A stretch of 38,961 nt of DNA from Bacteroidota bacterium (GCA_014860565.1 JACZJN010000120.1:1-38961); one strand, 5' to 3'; counted from the first letter of the stretch, positions 26,083-34,020 are shown. The notes: generated by a model not told the origin, from the sequence alone. Program-made: numbers and translations.

Positions 26083-28041
26083 ATGAAATACACGATTATC
26101 ATCCTTCTGCTCTCCTTTCTTCCCCTTTCCGCATTCGCGCAGACCGACAAGGACGCCGGTGAAAAAACGTATGTCGTGAACGGGACACAGAACGACCCGC
26201 CGCGGCGCAAGGACACGGCCGACGCCGCGTACGAGGACATGGTGCATGAATGGGTGCTCAAGTCCGACGGCAGCGTGGTGTACACGTACAGCCACAAGCT
26301 GCGTCTGATTACACCCTTCTCGTTTACCCGCGCCTACGGCGAGTCCTTCATCACCTATAATCCGCAGTGGCAGACGCTGGAAGTGCTGCGCTCGGTCACG
26401 ACGATGCGGGACGGCAAGAAAGTGGAATCCCCGTTCAACGCCTACAACGAGGTGCTCCCGGGTTATGCCGCGGGCGCCGCGCCGTATCTCGGCCTCAAGG
26501 AAATGGTGGTCACCCACGCCGGCGTCGAAGCCGGCGCGGTGATCGACTTCGCGTACCGGCTGACCACGAAACCCGGGATGCTCCCGGGAATGATGGACCG
26601 CGTCGTGTTCGGCGCGCGGAGTCCCATCGTCAACATGACCGTCCGTCTCGTCGTGCCGTCGGATGTCGTGCTGGAATATGGTCTCGTGCGTGACGACGTG
26701 CTGCCCGACGTGACGGAAGAAGGGGATACCCGTGTGTTCACCTGGCGGCGAAAGGACATTCCTATCATTGAAGTAGAAGACAATCAGCCCGCGCTGGAAG
26801 ACTTTCTCCCCGTGCTGTTTTTCACCACCGCGACGAAAGAGCAGATGATCCGGCATTGCCTGCAGGACGTGGGCGACGGCGACCTCGGACCCGCACAGGC
26901 GGTCGTGGATGACATCATGGTAAAGGAAAGCGATCCCGCAAAGCGTGCCATCGCCCTGCAGCGCTGGGTGGTGGAACGCGTCGGCCGTATGGGCGGTCCG
27001 CTCGACATTCTCGGATTCCGCGCGATGTCCCCCGCGGCCACGCTGACTGCGAATGTCGGTTCGGATCTCGATCGGGCGGTTCTTCTCGCAGCGTTGTGTC
27101 GCGCCTCCGGCGTAAATGCCGAAGTCGCGATGTTCAGTACCGACATTCGGAGTGACGGCATACGGATTGAAGATATCCCGAGAGGCAACGGCGTGGTCGA
27201 ATCCAGGATCCTGCCGGATCCGAAACCGGACATCGCTTCGCTGCCGCTGTACGCGCACCCTGCGGTGCTGTGCAGGAATGTCGGCGGATTCGCCTTGCTC
27301 GCGCTCGATCCTTCGCATGCGCAGAGCGGACCGATGCCTCCTCAGTACTGGACGAAGTATTTCATCGAACTGAAGGAACAGGCCGAGAGTCCGCTGCAAT
27401 ACGCGGCACCGATCGGGGGTCCCTCAACCGTGAGCACGACCTCCGACTGGGTGCTTTCCCCGGATTTGACCATAAAAGGGAAGACCAGCGTCTCCTCGTC
27501 CGGTATCCGCAGCTACGCATTCGATACCGACGGATTCAAGGGCGTTGTGAAAAAAGCACTCGCAGCCGCGGGACAGGGAATGACCGTCGAGCCCCGCACG
27601 CCCGAAGTTCGCGCGAGTTTCGAGACGGTGTGCGAAGCGGATATCGCATCGACGAAGCCGCTCGACGCAGTGGAGGGACTGGCGGAATTCCGCGTCCCGG
27701 TCGCCCCCGGCGGAGTGACGGATCTGCATCTGCCGATGGGCGACCGCATGCGCACGACGTCGATCGCCATTCCGGGAAGTCTGCGCGAGGAATGCCGCAT
27801 GACGCTGCACCTTCCGAAAAACGTGGCCGCCGTCGGCGTTCCCTCCGCGGTGGAATTCACGAACAGTATCGGCAGCGTGCGCTCCGTGGTCAAGGCCGAC
27901 GGGCATGACGTCGAAATCACACGCCACATCCTGATTTCCGCGTCCGATCTGAAGGGTGAATCCTATCCGATGCTGCTCGAATTGCTGCAGCGATGGATGC
28001 ATCCTGCGCACACCGTGCTCACGCTCCGGGTGCAAGGATAA
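26083..28041 (+). CDS. Secreted DUF3857 protein with degenerate transglutaminase domain
   Basis: A 652-residue paralogue of the preceding gene, 16 bases downstream, with a clear signal peptide (MKYTIIILLLSFLPLSAFAQ). The DUF3857 region covers about 45-260 (SDGSVVYTYSHKLRLITPF). At the transglutaminase position, the family pattern GxCKDKAxLL reads GSDLDRAVLLAALCRASG, with Asp328 replacing the nucleophilic cysteine. An LLALDPSH segment still resembles the aspartate motif. It is therefore probably non-catalytic, either a binding partner or a regulator of its neighbour. An AGAGGGAAGAG purine run precedes the ATG. Confidence 0.8.
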   Translation: MKYTIIILLLSFLPLSAFAQTDKDAGEKTYVVNGTQNDPPRRKDTADAAYEDMVHEWVLKSDGSVVYTYSHKLRLITPFSFTRAYGESFITYNPQWQTLEVLRSVTTMRDGKKVESPFNAYNEVLPGYAAGAAPYLGLKEMVVTHAGVEAGAVIDFAYRLTTKPGMLPGMMDRVVFGARSPIVNMTVRLVVPSDVVLEYGLVRDDVLPDVTEEGDTRVFTWRRKDIPIIEVEDNQPALEDFLPVLFFTTATKEQMIRHCLQDVGDGDLGPAQAVVDDIMVKESDPAKRAIALQRWVVERVGRMGGPLDILGFRAMSPAATLTANVGSDLDRAVLLAALCRASGVNAEVAMFSTDIRSDGIRIEDIPRGNGVVESRILPDPKPDIASLPLYAHPAVLCRNVGGFALLALDPSHAQSGPMPPQYWTKYFIELKEQAESPLQYAAPIGGPSTVSTTSDWVLSPDLTIKGKTSVSSSGIRSYAFDTDGFKGVVKKALAAAGQGMTVEPRTPEVRASFETVCEADIASTKPLDAVEGLAEFRVPVAPGGVTDLHLPMGDRMRTTSIAIPGSLREECRMTLHLPKNVAAVGVPSAVEFTNSIGSVRSVVKADGHDVEITRHILISASDLKGESYPMLLELLQRWMHPAHTVLTLRVQG

Positions 28042-28077
28042 ATCAGCGCGATGACTCCTTCATGTCCCTGAATGACC

Positions 28078-28113
28078 CTTTGTAGGGGCGCAGCATGCTG
28101 CGCCCCTACAAAG
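28078..28113. repeat. 36-bp perfect palindrome
   Basis: CTTTGTAGGGGCGCAGCA and its exact inverse meet with no loop. The same core, with one change, recurs at 34021-34050. It lies between two genes read in the same direction. A reading frame through it upstream of the thioesterase is taken as non-coding. Confidence 0.9.
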
Positions 28114-28166
28114 CCGTAAGCGCCGTCGTTTTCACCACCAAAGACGAAACTTCCGAACTGGATCTC

Positions 28167-28598
28167 ATGGCCCGCATCAAAATCGAATTCCCGGAAACGG
28201 GATTGTTCACGACGGAGATAAAAATCCGGATCTCCGACATCAACTACGGCGGGCATCTCGGTCATGACGCGGTGCTCTCCATCGCGCATGAGGCGCGGAT
28301 GCGCTTCCTTGCTTCGCTCGGGTACAGCGAAATGGACGTCGAAGGCGCGGCGATCATCATGAACGACGCAGCCGTCGTGTATCGTTCCGAGGCAGTGTAC
28401 GGCGAGGTGCTGCGAGTGGACGTCGGCGCGGCGGATGCGCATCGCAAGGGCTGTGACCTGCTCTACCGCATCAGTGCAACCGACGGAAGGGAAGTGGCTC
28501 TGGTGAAGACCGGGATCATGTTTTTCGATTACGCGTCGCGGCGTCCTGTGTCCGCGCCGCTGCGTGCACTCGAACAATTCGGACTGGTGACCGAGTAA
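28167..28598 (+). CDS. Hot-dog fold acyl-CoA thioesterase (4HBT-like)
   Basis: A 143-residue single hot-dog domain. The helix-start motif ISDINYGGHLGHDAVLSIAHE matches 4-hydroxybenzoyl-CoA thioesterase-like enzymes (pattern D-x-N/D-x-x-G-H-x-N/G plus a downstream glutamate). The second half (IIMNDAAVVYRSEAVYGEVL) supplies the beta-strands that line the acyl site. It likely hydrolyses an acyl-CoA in the cytoplasm, substrate unknown. The frame opens at 28095 but that stretch is the palindromic repeat, so ATG 28167 is used. The stop overlaps the next start (TAATG). Confidence 0.8.
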   Translation: MARIKIEFPETGLFTTEIKIRISDINYGGHLGHDAVLSIAHEARMRFLASLGYSEMDVEGAAIIMNDAAVVYRSEAVYGEVLRVDVGAADAHRKGCDLLYRISATDGREVALVKTGIMFFDYASRRPVSAPLRALEQFGLVTE

Positions 28599-29440
28599 TG
28601 TTGTACCTCCTTCTTGCCATCAGCTGCAGCGTTGCCGTTGCCGTCACCATGACATACGCGCACAGGAACAACCTCCCGACGTTCTCCCTGTTCGCGACGA
28701 ATTACGTCGTTGCAACGATCGCCTCGGTGATCGGAAGCGGGGGATCGATACGCATTTTTGGGGTCCCGGAGGAGCTGGGCTTCTCGGTCATCCTGGGCGT
28801 TCTGTTCATCGGCTGTTTCTGGCTGCTGATGAAAACCATACAGAAACTCGGTATGGTCATTCCTGTCACGCTCATGCGGCTGTCCGCGGTACTGCCTACG
28901 GCCGGTTCGATTCTACTTTACGCTGAAGTACCGACGGCGCTGCAGGTGGGTGGGATTCTGCTCGCGTTTTTCGCGCTGCCGCTCGCCTCACCCAAACCGC
29001 TCACGCGAGCGACGCTGCGTCCCCTGATCGAGGGAGGTTTCGGCTGGGGACTCCTGCTTTTCGTCGCCTTCGGCCTCACGGAATTCCTTTTCAAGTTTCA
29101 GAAGGAAGTTCTCCCCATCGAGAATCCCTCCGAGATGCTGCAGGTCGTGTTCGGTACGGCCATGGTCATCGGTGTCGCGGCCGCGCTGCGCCTGCGGGAA
29201 CGCATCTCACTGCATCTCGTGCTGACGGGTGCGGTGCTGGGCGTGGTCAACATGTATTCCGCGAAATTTCTCATACTGGCCCTGCGCGAACTTCCCGGCA
29301 TGGTGCTGTTCCCTGCGAACGGCATCGGCGTGATCATGCTCTCCGCCTTTGTGGCCGCGATCGTCTGGAGAGAGCGCCTCAACACCCGCAACTACATCTA
29401 TCTCGCCTGCGCCGCTGTGGCGCTGATTCTCATCGCCTGA
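28598..29440 (+). CDS. DMT-superfamily (EamA-like) membrane transporter
   Basis: A 280-residue very hydrophobic protein with about ten transmembrane segments in two similar halves, as in EamA/DMT-type transporters. Conserved helix ends include GCFWLLMKTIQKLGMVIPVT at the end of the first half and LPGMVLFPANGIGVIMLSAF in the second. It likely exports or imports a small metabolite, substrate not inferable. Its ATG overlaps the thioesterase stop by one base and a GT2 gene follows after six bases, so the three form one operon. Confidence 0.75.
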   Translation: MLYLLLAISCSVAVAVTMTYAHRNNLPTFSLFATNYVVATIASVIGSGGSIRIFGVPEELGFSVILGVLFIGCFWLLMKTIQKLGMVIPVTLMRLSAVLPTAGSILLYAEVPTALQVGGILLAFFALPLASPKPLTRATLRPLIEGGFGWGLLLFVAFGLTEFLFKFQKEVLPIENPSEMLQVVFGTAMVIGVAAALRLRERISLHLVLTGAVLGVVNMYSAKFLILALRELPGMVLFPANGIGVIMLSAFVAAIVWRERLNTRNYIYLACAAVALILIA

Positions 29441-29446
29441 CCGCCG

Positions 29447-30475
29447 ATGTCCGCCGTCTCCGTCATCCTGCCTGTCTATAACGCGCACCGTACACTCCGC
29501 GAGGCGGTGGAGAGTCTCGAGGCGGATGTCCTCCATGCCGCCGAACCCGACTGCGTGGAAGTGATCGCGGTGAACGACGGCTCGACCGACGGAAGCGGGG
29601 AGATGCTGGATGCGATGGCTCGCATCGCACCCTGGCTGCGCGTGCTGCATCGGTCGCATGGAGGTATCGTCAGCGCACTCAATGCCGGACTCGCGGCGGC
29701 ACGCGGCACGTACATCGCACGCATGGATGCTGATGACGCGAGTCTTCCCGGAAGGCTGACGCATCAGCGCGCGTACCTCGACGCACACCCTGATATCGGA
29801 CTTGTCGGCGGGCAGGTGGAATTCGGCGGCGACCACGGCAGCGCACGCGGCTACGCCCTGCATGTCGATTGGCTGAACACGCTCTCCACGCCGGAAGACA
29901 TCATGCTCGCACGTTTCATCGAATCGCCTTTCGCGCATCCCTCGGTGATGTTCCGCCGCGAACTGGTCGAGCGGTACGGCGGGTATCGAGACGGCGCATT
30001 CCCCGAGGATTACGAACTCTGGCTGCGGTGGATGGACGCCGGCGTGCGCATGGCGCGTGTCGATGCTCCCGTGCTGCGATGGAACGATCCCCCTGCACGC
30101 TTGTCGCGTACGGACGCGCGCTATTCCGTCGCGGCCTTTTACACGATCAAAGCGCAGTATCTCGAATGCTGGCTCTCGCGAGAGAATCCCTTCCATCCCG
30201 ATGTGTATCTCTGGGGTGCTGGACGCATCACGCGGCAGCGCGTGCGGAAACTTCAGGACGAGGGCGTGCGCGTGCGCGCGTGGGTGGACATCGATCCCGC
30301 CAAGATCGGGCAACGCATCGGCGGTGCTCCGGTGCTTTCGCAAGAACAGCTTCCCTCACCGGGTTCATGCTTCATCCTGACCTACGTCGGCAATCGCGAT
30401 GCGCGCTCGGAGATCGCCTCCTGGCTCGATGCGCGCGGCTATCGACTGGGCGTGGATTATCTGCCTGTTGCATAG
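29447..30475 (+). CDS. GT2-family glycosyltransferase with C-terminal Rossmann-like domain
   Basis: A 342-residue protein. The first 220 residues are a GT-A inverting glycosyltransferase: VSVILPVYNAHRTLREAVES, VIAVNDGSTDGSG and the metal-binding MDADD (93-97), with EDYELWLRW as the catalytic-base region. After residue about 250 a second domain begins VYLWGAGRITRQRVRKL, then VRAWVDIDPAKIGQRIGGAPV, resembling a nucleotide-binding alpha/beta fold like that of PglD-type N-terminal domains. It probably modifies a surface glycan. A long purine-rich tandem array starts directly at its stop codon. Confidence 0.87.
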   Translation: MSAVSVILPVYNAHRTLREAVESLEADVLHAAEPDCVEVIAVNDGSTDGSGEMLDAMARIAPWLRVLHRSHGGIVSALNAGLAAARGTYIARMDADDASLPGRLTHQRAYLDAHPDIGLVGGQVEFGGDHGSARGYALHVDWLNTLSTPEDIMLARFIESPFAHPSVMFRRELVERYGGYRDGAFPEDYELWLRWMDAGVRMARVDAPVLRWNDPPARLSRTDARYSVAAFYTIKAQYLECWLSRENPFHPDVYLWGAGRITRQRVRKLQDEGVRVRAWVDIDPAKIGQRIGGAPVLSQEQLPSPGSCFILTYVGNRDARSEIASWLDARGYRLGVDYLPVA

Positions 30476-30643
30476 GAGCGGGAGGAGCGGAAGGGACGGG
30501 AGGAGCGGAAGGGATGGAAGGAGCGGAAGGGACGGGAGGAGCGGACGGGACGGGAGGAGCGGAAGGGACGGAAGGAGCGGAAGGGATGGAAGGAGCGGAA
30601 GGGACGGAAGGGACGGAAGGAGCGGAAGGGACGGGAGGAGCGG
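30476..30643 (+). repeat. Purine-rich 9-bp tandem array
   Basis: About 18 contiguous 9-bp units of two alternating kinds, (G/A)AGGAGCGG and AAGGGA(C/T)GG, giving an 18-bp higher-order period with small variations. There are no spacers between units. It forms the immediate 3' untranslated region of the GT2 gene. Frames through it give collagen-like or (on the other strand) leucine-proline repeats and are not believed. Confidence 0.92.
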
Positions 30644-30645
30644 AA

Positions 30646-30691
30646 CGCCCCGAAGGGGCGGAACGTCATAGCCCAGGGCTTCAGCCCTGGG
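30646..30691. repeat. REP-like double hairpin
   Basis: CGCCCC-GAA-GGGGCG (30646-30660), then CCCAGGGCT-TC-AGCCCTGGG (30672-30691). This composite resembles intergenic repeats often seen in Bacteroidota. From 30692 to 30798 only degenerate GC-rich sequence and a weak TATCTTG box (30793-30799) are seen. Confidence 0.75.
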
Positions 30692-30798
30692 TTGAGGGCG
30701 CATCCCAGAAATCCTCCTCGCCCTGTAAGGGCGATACCACAATACGCGGCACCCTTCGGGCGCAGTCACTCGGGATGACGCTCTCAATTTGCTATCTT

Positions 30799-30830
30799 GC
30801 CAACAGCCAACAGCCAACAGCCAACAGCCA
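30799..30830 (+). repeat. GCCAACA heptamer array, four and a half copies
   Basis: Four perfect GCCAACA units plus GCCA end eight bases before the start codon at 30838, occupying the place where a ribosome site would be. The same heptamer recurs at 32624 and, as related units in both orientations, at 38693-38755. Confidence 0.92.
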
Positions 30831-30837
30831 CATTCCC

Positions 30838-31791
30838 ATGCCCTGGTTCCCGACCCTTTCCGAAATTGAATCCGCCGCCGAACGCATCGCTCCCTGGGCG
30901 CATCGTACGCCGGTGATGACATCATCCGCCATCGACGCGATCGCCGGCTGCACGCTGTTTTTCAAATGCGAAAATTTTCAGAAGGTGGGTGCTTTCAAGT
31001 TCCGCGGTGCGAGCAATGCGGTGCTGTCGCTGACGCCGGAGGAGGCCGCGTGCGGCGTAGCCACGCATTCATCCGGCAATCACGCGCAGGCGCTCGCTCT
31101 GGCCGCGAAGCTGCGGGGAATTCCCGCGCACATCGTCATGCCCTCGAACGCTCCCACGATCAAGAAGGCCGCGGTGGCCGGGTATGGTGCGCATATCGTC
31201 GAATGCGAGCCGACCCTCGAGGCACGGGAGACGACGCTCGACGAGGTCGTACGTCGAACCGGCGCGGCCTTTGTGCATCCGTACAACGACCAGCGGGTGA
31301 TCGCCGGACAGGCAACCGCCGCGCGGGAACTGATTGCGGACATCCCCGATCTCGATATCCTCATGACACCCGTGGGCGGCGGGGGACTGCTGAGCGGGTC
31401 CGCCATGTCGGCGCATTACCTTGCTCCGGCAACGGTTGTGATCGCCGCCGAACCGGCGGGAGCTGACGACGCGCAGCGCTCCTTCCGGGCGGGATACATC
31501 ATCCCGTCAGAACATCCGAACACCATCGCCGACGGTCTGCTCACCAGCCTCGGCGACCGAACGTTCACGATCATCCGGGAGCATGTGCACGATATCGTCA
31601 CCGTCCCTGACGACGCCATCATTCGCGCCATGCGCCTCGTGTGGGAACGCATGAAAATTATCATCGAACCGTCCGCCGCTGTTCCCCTCGCAGCAATCCT
31701 CGAACACCGCATCGAATCGGACGGTAAGCGGGCCGGAATAATTTTATCCGGGGGAAATCTGGATCTGGATCGTCTCCCGTGGATGCCGTAA
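30838..31791 (+). CDS. Serine racemase / threonine dehydratase-like PLP enzyme
   Basis: A 317-residue fold-type II PLP enzyme. The PLP lysine is Lys54 in GAFKFRGASNA; SSGNHAQALALAAK and VGGGGLLSG bind substrate and phosphate. The segment AAEPAGADDAQRS reproduces the divalent-cation site of mammalian serine racemase (Glu, Ala, Asp in EPxxADD), and the C-terminus (WERMKIIIEPSAAV, IILSGGNLDL) is also close to that group. It may racemise or deaminate serine, deaminate threonine, or act on 3-hydroxyaspartate. There is no regulatory ACT domain, so it is not the biosynthetic IlvA. The frame is open far upstream through the repeats; the ATG at 30838 begins the conserved protein but lacks a clear ribosome site. 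Confidence 0.87.
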   Translation: MPWFPTLSEIESAAERIAPWAHRTPVMTSSAIDAIAGCTLFFKCENFQKVGAFKFRGASNAVLSLTPEEAACGVATHSSGNHAQALALAAKLRGIPAHIVMPSNAPTIKKAAVAGYGAHIVECEPTLEARETTLDEVVRRTGAAFVHPYNDQRVIAGQATAARELIADIPDLDILMTPVGGGGLLSGSAMSAHYLAPATVVIAAEPAGADDAQRSFRAGYIIPSEHPNTIADGLLTSLGDRTFTIIREHVHDIVTVPDDAIIRAMRLVWERMKIIIEPSAAVPLAAILEHRIESDGKRAGIILSGGNLDLDRLPWMP

Positions 31792-31860
31792 CACATCGGG
31801 CACGGGCACGGAGCTGAGAAAGCACGAAGAATTCTCCGATAACGAATTGACTGAGCAGAA

Positions 31861-32562
31861 ATGAAATACCGGGCAATATTCTTTGATGCGGACGATACGT
31901 TGTTCGACTACGTTTCAGCGGAGCGCGAGGCGTTCGCACGCACGGCTGAGGCGTTCGGGCTCGGTGCGCGACTGCAGGAAGCGCATGAGGTCTATCGCGT
32001 GCACAACCACGATGTATGGCGCGAACTCGAACGGGGAGAGATCACGCAGGACGATCTGAAAATTGAACGCTTCCGGCGCATGCTCCAGGCGATGGATATG
32101 GACGATGTACCCGCCAGGGCGATGTCTCCGTATTATCTCGACCGACTGTCTGAACAGACGCAACTGCTCCCCGGCGCAGAAGAGGCCGTGCGCGCGGCAG
32201 GGGAGATGCACACGCTGGTGCTGGTGACAAACGGACTCACCTCCGTACAGCGCCGACGCTTCGCCGCCGCTCCCATCACACGGTATTTCCAGCGCATTCT
32301 GATATCCGAGGAACTCGGCGTGGCCAAACCGGACCCAGCCATCTTCAATCCTGCGATGGAGGAATTCTCGCTGCGTGCGGAGGACGTTCTCCTCGTCGGC
32401 GACAGCACTTCCAGCGACATGCCCGCCGCCCGCAACGCCGGCATGGATTTCTGCTGGATCAATCCCGGTCGAACCCCCGTGCCGGCGGGACTGCAGGCGA
32501 AGTACGATATTCGCAGTGTCGGGGAACTGGTCGGTATCCTGCGGAATGGAAAGATGGAATGA
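31861..32562 (+). CDS. HAD-family YjjG-like nucleotidase
   Basis: A 233-residue haloacid dehalogenase-fold hydrolase. Motif I is FFDADDTLFDY (nucleophile Asp9, acid/base Asp11), motif II is VLVTNGLTSVQ, the lysine is in ELGVAKPDPAIF and motif IV is LLVGDSTSSDMPAARNAG. The overall pattern, including the DADDTLFDY start, matches YjjG, a 5'-nucleotidase that removes non-canonical pyrimidine nucleotides. A helical cap lies between about 20 and 95. The start has only a weak ribosome site, and the gene follows the PLP enzyme by 69 bases. Confidence 0.86.
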   Translation: MKYRAIFFDADDTLFDYVSAEREAFARTAEAFGLGARLQEAHEVYRVHNHDVWRELERGEITQDDLKIERFRRMLQAMDMDDVPARAMSPYYLDRLSEQTQLLPGAEEAVRAAGEMHTLVLVTNGLTSVQRRRFAAAPITRYFQRILISEELGVAKPDPAIFNPAMEEFSLRAEDVLLVGDSTSSDMPAARNAGMDFCWINPGRTPVPAGLQAKYDIRSVGELVGILRNGKME

Positions 32563-32623
32563 AGGAAGTATGGAAAGATGGCAAGATGGCGTGAGGATAC
32601 GGGAGAATGCGCTGAATGCGGGT

Positions 32624-32681
32624 GCCAACAGCCAACAGCCAAGGTCGCGAGCGTAGCGAGCGCAAAGAGCGTAGCGAGCGC
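32624..32681 (+). repeat. Heptamer remnant and 15-bp direct repeat
   Basis: GCCAACA twice plus GCCAA (32624-32642), then GAGCGTAGCGAGCGC at 32649-32663 and again at 32667-32681, 18 bases apart. The second copy ends six bases before the TTTG box of the next promoter. Confidence 0.85.
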
Positions 32682-32686
32682 GGGCA

Positions 32687-32717
32687 TTTGCCCTGATCCC
32701 CGTATTCCGTAATTTGA
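32687..32717 (+). promoter_or_regulatory. Bacteroidota-type promoter for the IDH-family gene
   Basis: TTTG (32687-32690), exactly 19 bases, then TAATTTGA (32710-32717). The predicted leader is about 55 nt. Confidence 0.6.
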
Positions 32718-32779
32718 AACTACATATCGCGTGACGCGAAACGTTCAATCACCACTTTCGACGAATTGAGGAAGAGAGT

Positions 32780-33961
32780 ATGAAACGCACCATCGTGGCG
32801 ATGCCCGGCGACGGCATCGGAAAAGTCGTTCTCCCCGAAGCCATTCGTGTACTGGACGCCGCCGGGTTCGAGGCGGAATATGTCAACGGCGACATCGGCT
32901 GGGATTTCTGGTGCAGCGAGGGGAACCCCCTGCCGCAGCGCACCGTCGATCTGCTGGCCGAGCACAAGGTCGGCCTGTTCGGCGCCATCACATCCAAGCC
33001 GAAGAACAAGGCCGCTGCCGAACTCGATCCCGCTCTCCGCGATAAGGGATTCGTCTACTACAGTCCCATCGTGACTATGCGCCAGCATTTCGACCTGGAC
33101 ATCTGCATCCGTCCCTGCCTGTCCTTCCCCGGCAATCCGCTGAATTTCATCCGGAAATCCGCCGACGGCGGCTTCGAGGAACCCAAGGTCGACGTGGTGA
33201 TTTTCCGTCAGAATACGGAAGGACTGTACTCGGGTGTGGAATGGACCAATCCGCCGGCGGACGTGCGCGCGGCGCTCGATACACATCCACGCTTCAAGGC
33301 CTTCCGTGACGTGCCGGGCGAGGACCTCGCCGTGTCGACCCGTATCTTCACGCGTAAGTACTGTCGCCGGATCGTAACCGCCGCGTTCGAGTATGCGGAC
33401 AAGTACGGGTACAAGTCCGTCACCGTCTGCGAGAAGCCGAACGTCATTCGCGAGACCTCGGGCATGATGGAAGCCGAGGCGGCGGAGGCGGCCAAGCGTT
33501 TCCCGCACATCCAGCTCTGGTCGACGAACATCGACGCGCAGATGATGTGGCTGACGAAGAATCCGGAAGACTACGGCGTTATTGTCGCGGGCAACATGTT
33601 CGGTGATATCGTCTCCGACGGTTTTGCAGGACTCGTGGGCGGACTCGGCTTCGCCTGCAGCGCCAACATCGGTCCTGATGTCGCGGTGTTCGAGCCCACG
33701 CACGGATCCGCCCCGAAGTATGAAAAACTTGATCCCTCCATCGTCAATCCCATCGCCATGGTGCTCAGCGCCTGCATGATGCTCGATCATATCGGCGAGA
33801 AAGAAAAATCCGATCGCATCCGCACGGCCGTCGCAGCTGTCATCGCAGAAGGCAAAGTGCGCTCTTACGACATGATGAAGCTCGCCGGCGGTCCCGACGT
33901 CTTCGCGCGCGGCGCTGCCACCACGCAGCAGATCACCGACGCCATCATCGCGAAGATGTAG
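32780..33961 (+). CDS. Isocitrate/isopropylmalate dehydrogenase-family enzyme
   Basis: A 393-residue beta-decarboxylating dehydrogenase. Substrate arginines lie in RQHFDLDICIRP (Arg101, Arg111) and FRQNTEG (Arg143), a catalytic lysine in CEKPNVIRE (Lys219) and metal aspartates Asp252, Asp276 and Asp280. HGSAPKY (Lys313, Tyr314) matches the NADP-selective lysine-tyrosine pair of E. coli isocitrate dehydrogenase; NAD-linked relatives use Asp-Ile. However, the isocitrate-reading SxN loop is SPI here (Ser95, Ile97), so isocitrate is likely but not certain. It has its own promoter. A GAGGAAGAGAG purine run precedes the ATG. Confidence 0.82.
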   Translation: MKRTIVAMPGDGIGKVVLPEAIRVLDAAGFEAEYVNGDIGWDFWCSEGNPLPQRTVDLLAEHKVGLFGAITSKPKNKAAAELDPALRDKGFVYYSPIVTMRQHFDLDICIRPCLSFPGNPLNFIRKSADGGFEEPKVDVVIFRQNTEGLYSGVEWTNPPADVRAALDTHPRFKAFRDVPGEDLAVSTRIFTRKYCRRIVTAAFEYADKYGYKSVTVCEKPNVIRETSGMMEAEAAEAAKRFPHIQLWSTNIDAQMMWLTKNPEDYGVIVAGNMFGDIVSDGFAGLVGGLGFACSANIGPDVAVFEPTHGSAPKYEKLDPSIVNPIAMVLSACMMLDHIGEKEKSDRIRTAVAAVIAEGKVRSYDMMKLAGGPDVFARGAATTQQITDAIIAKM

Positions 33962-33967
33962 TAGGAA

Positions 33968-33999
33968 GGCACAGAGGCACAGAGGCACAGAGGCACAGA
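33968..33999 (+). repeat. GGCACAGA octamer tandem repeat, four copies
   Basis: Four perfect contiguous 8-bp units begin six bases after the dehydrogenase stop. Frames through it read as cysteine-leucine repeats and are not real genes. Confidence 0.92.
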
Positions 34000-34020
34000 G
34001 TGCCGATGCCATAAACGAAA

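Noticed and set aside
30476-30643. CRISPR array
   Set aside because: Units are contiguous 9-mers with no spacers, and no cas gene is present.
29869-30837. Long N-terminal extension of the serine-racemase-like frame, including a collagen-like Gly-Ala-Glu-Gly-Thr stretch
   Set aside because: It runs antisense-frame through the GT2 gene and then translates the purine array and hairpins. The conserved protein begins at 30838.
30676-30837. Mobile element remnant in the repeat-rich gap
   Set aside because: No transposase fragment, terminal inverted repeats or target-site duplication were seen; only short hairpins and tandem repeats.
30365-30925. Minus-strand frame with Leu-Pro repeats
   Set aside because: It is a translation of the tandem array and hairpins with no ribosome site or family likeness.
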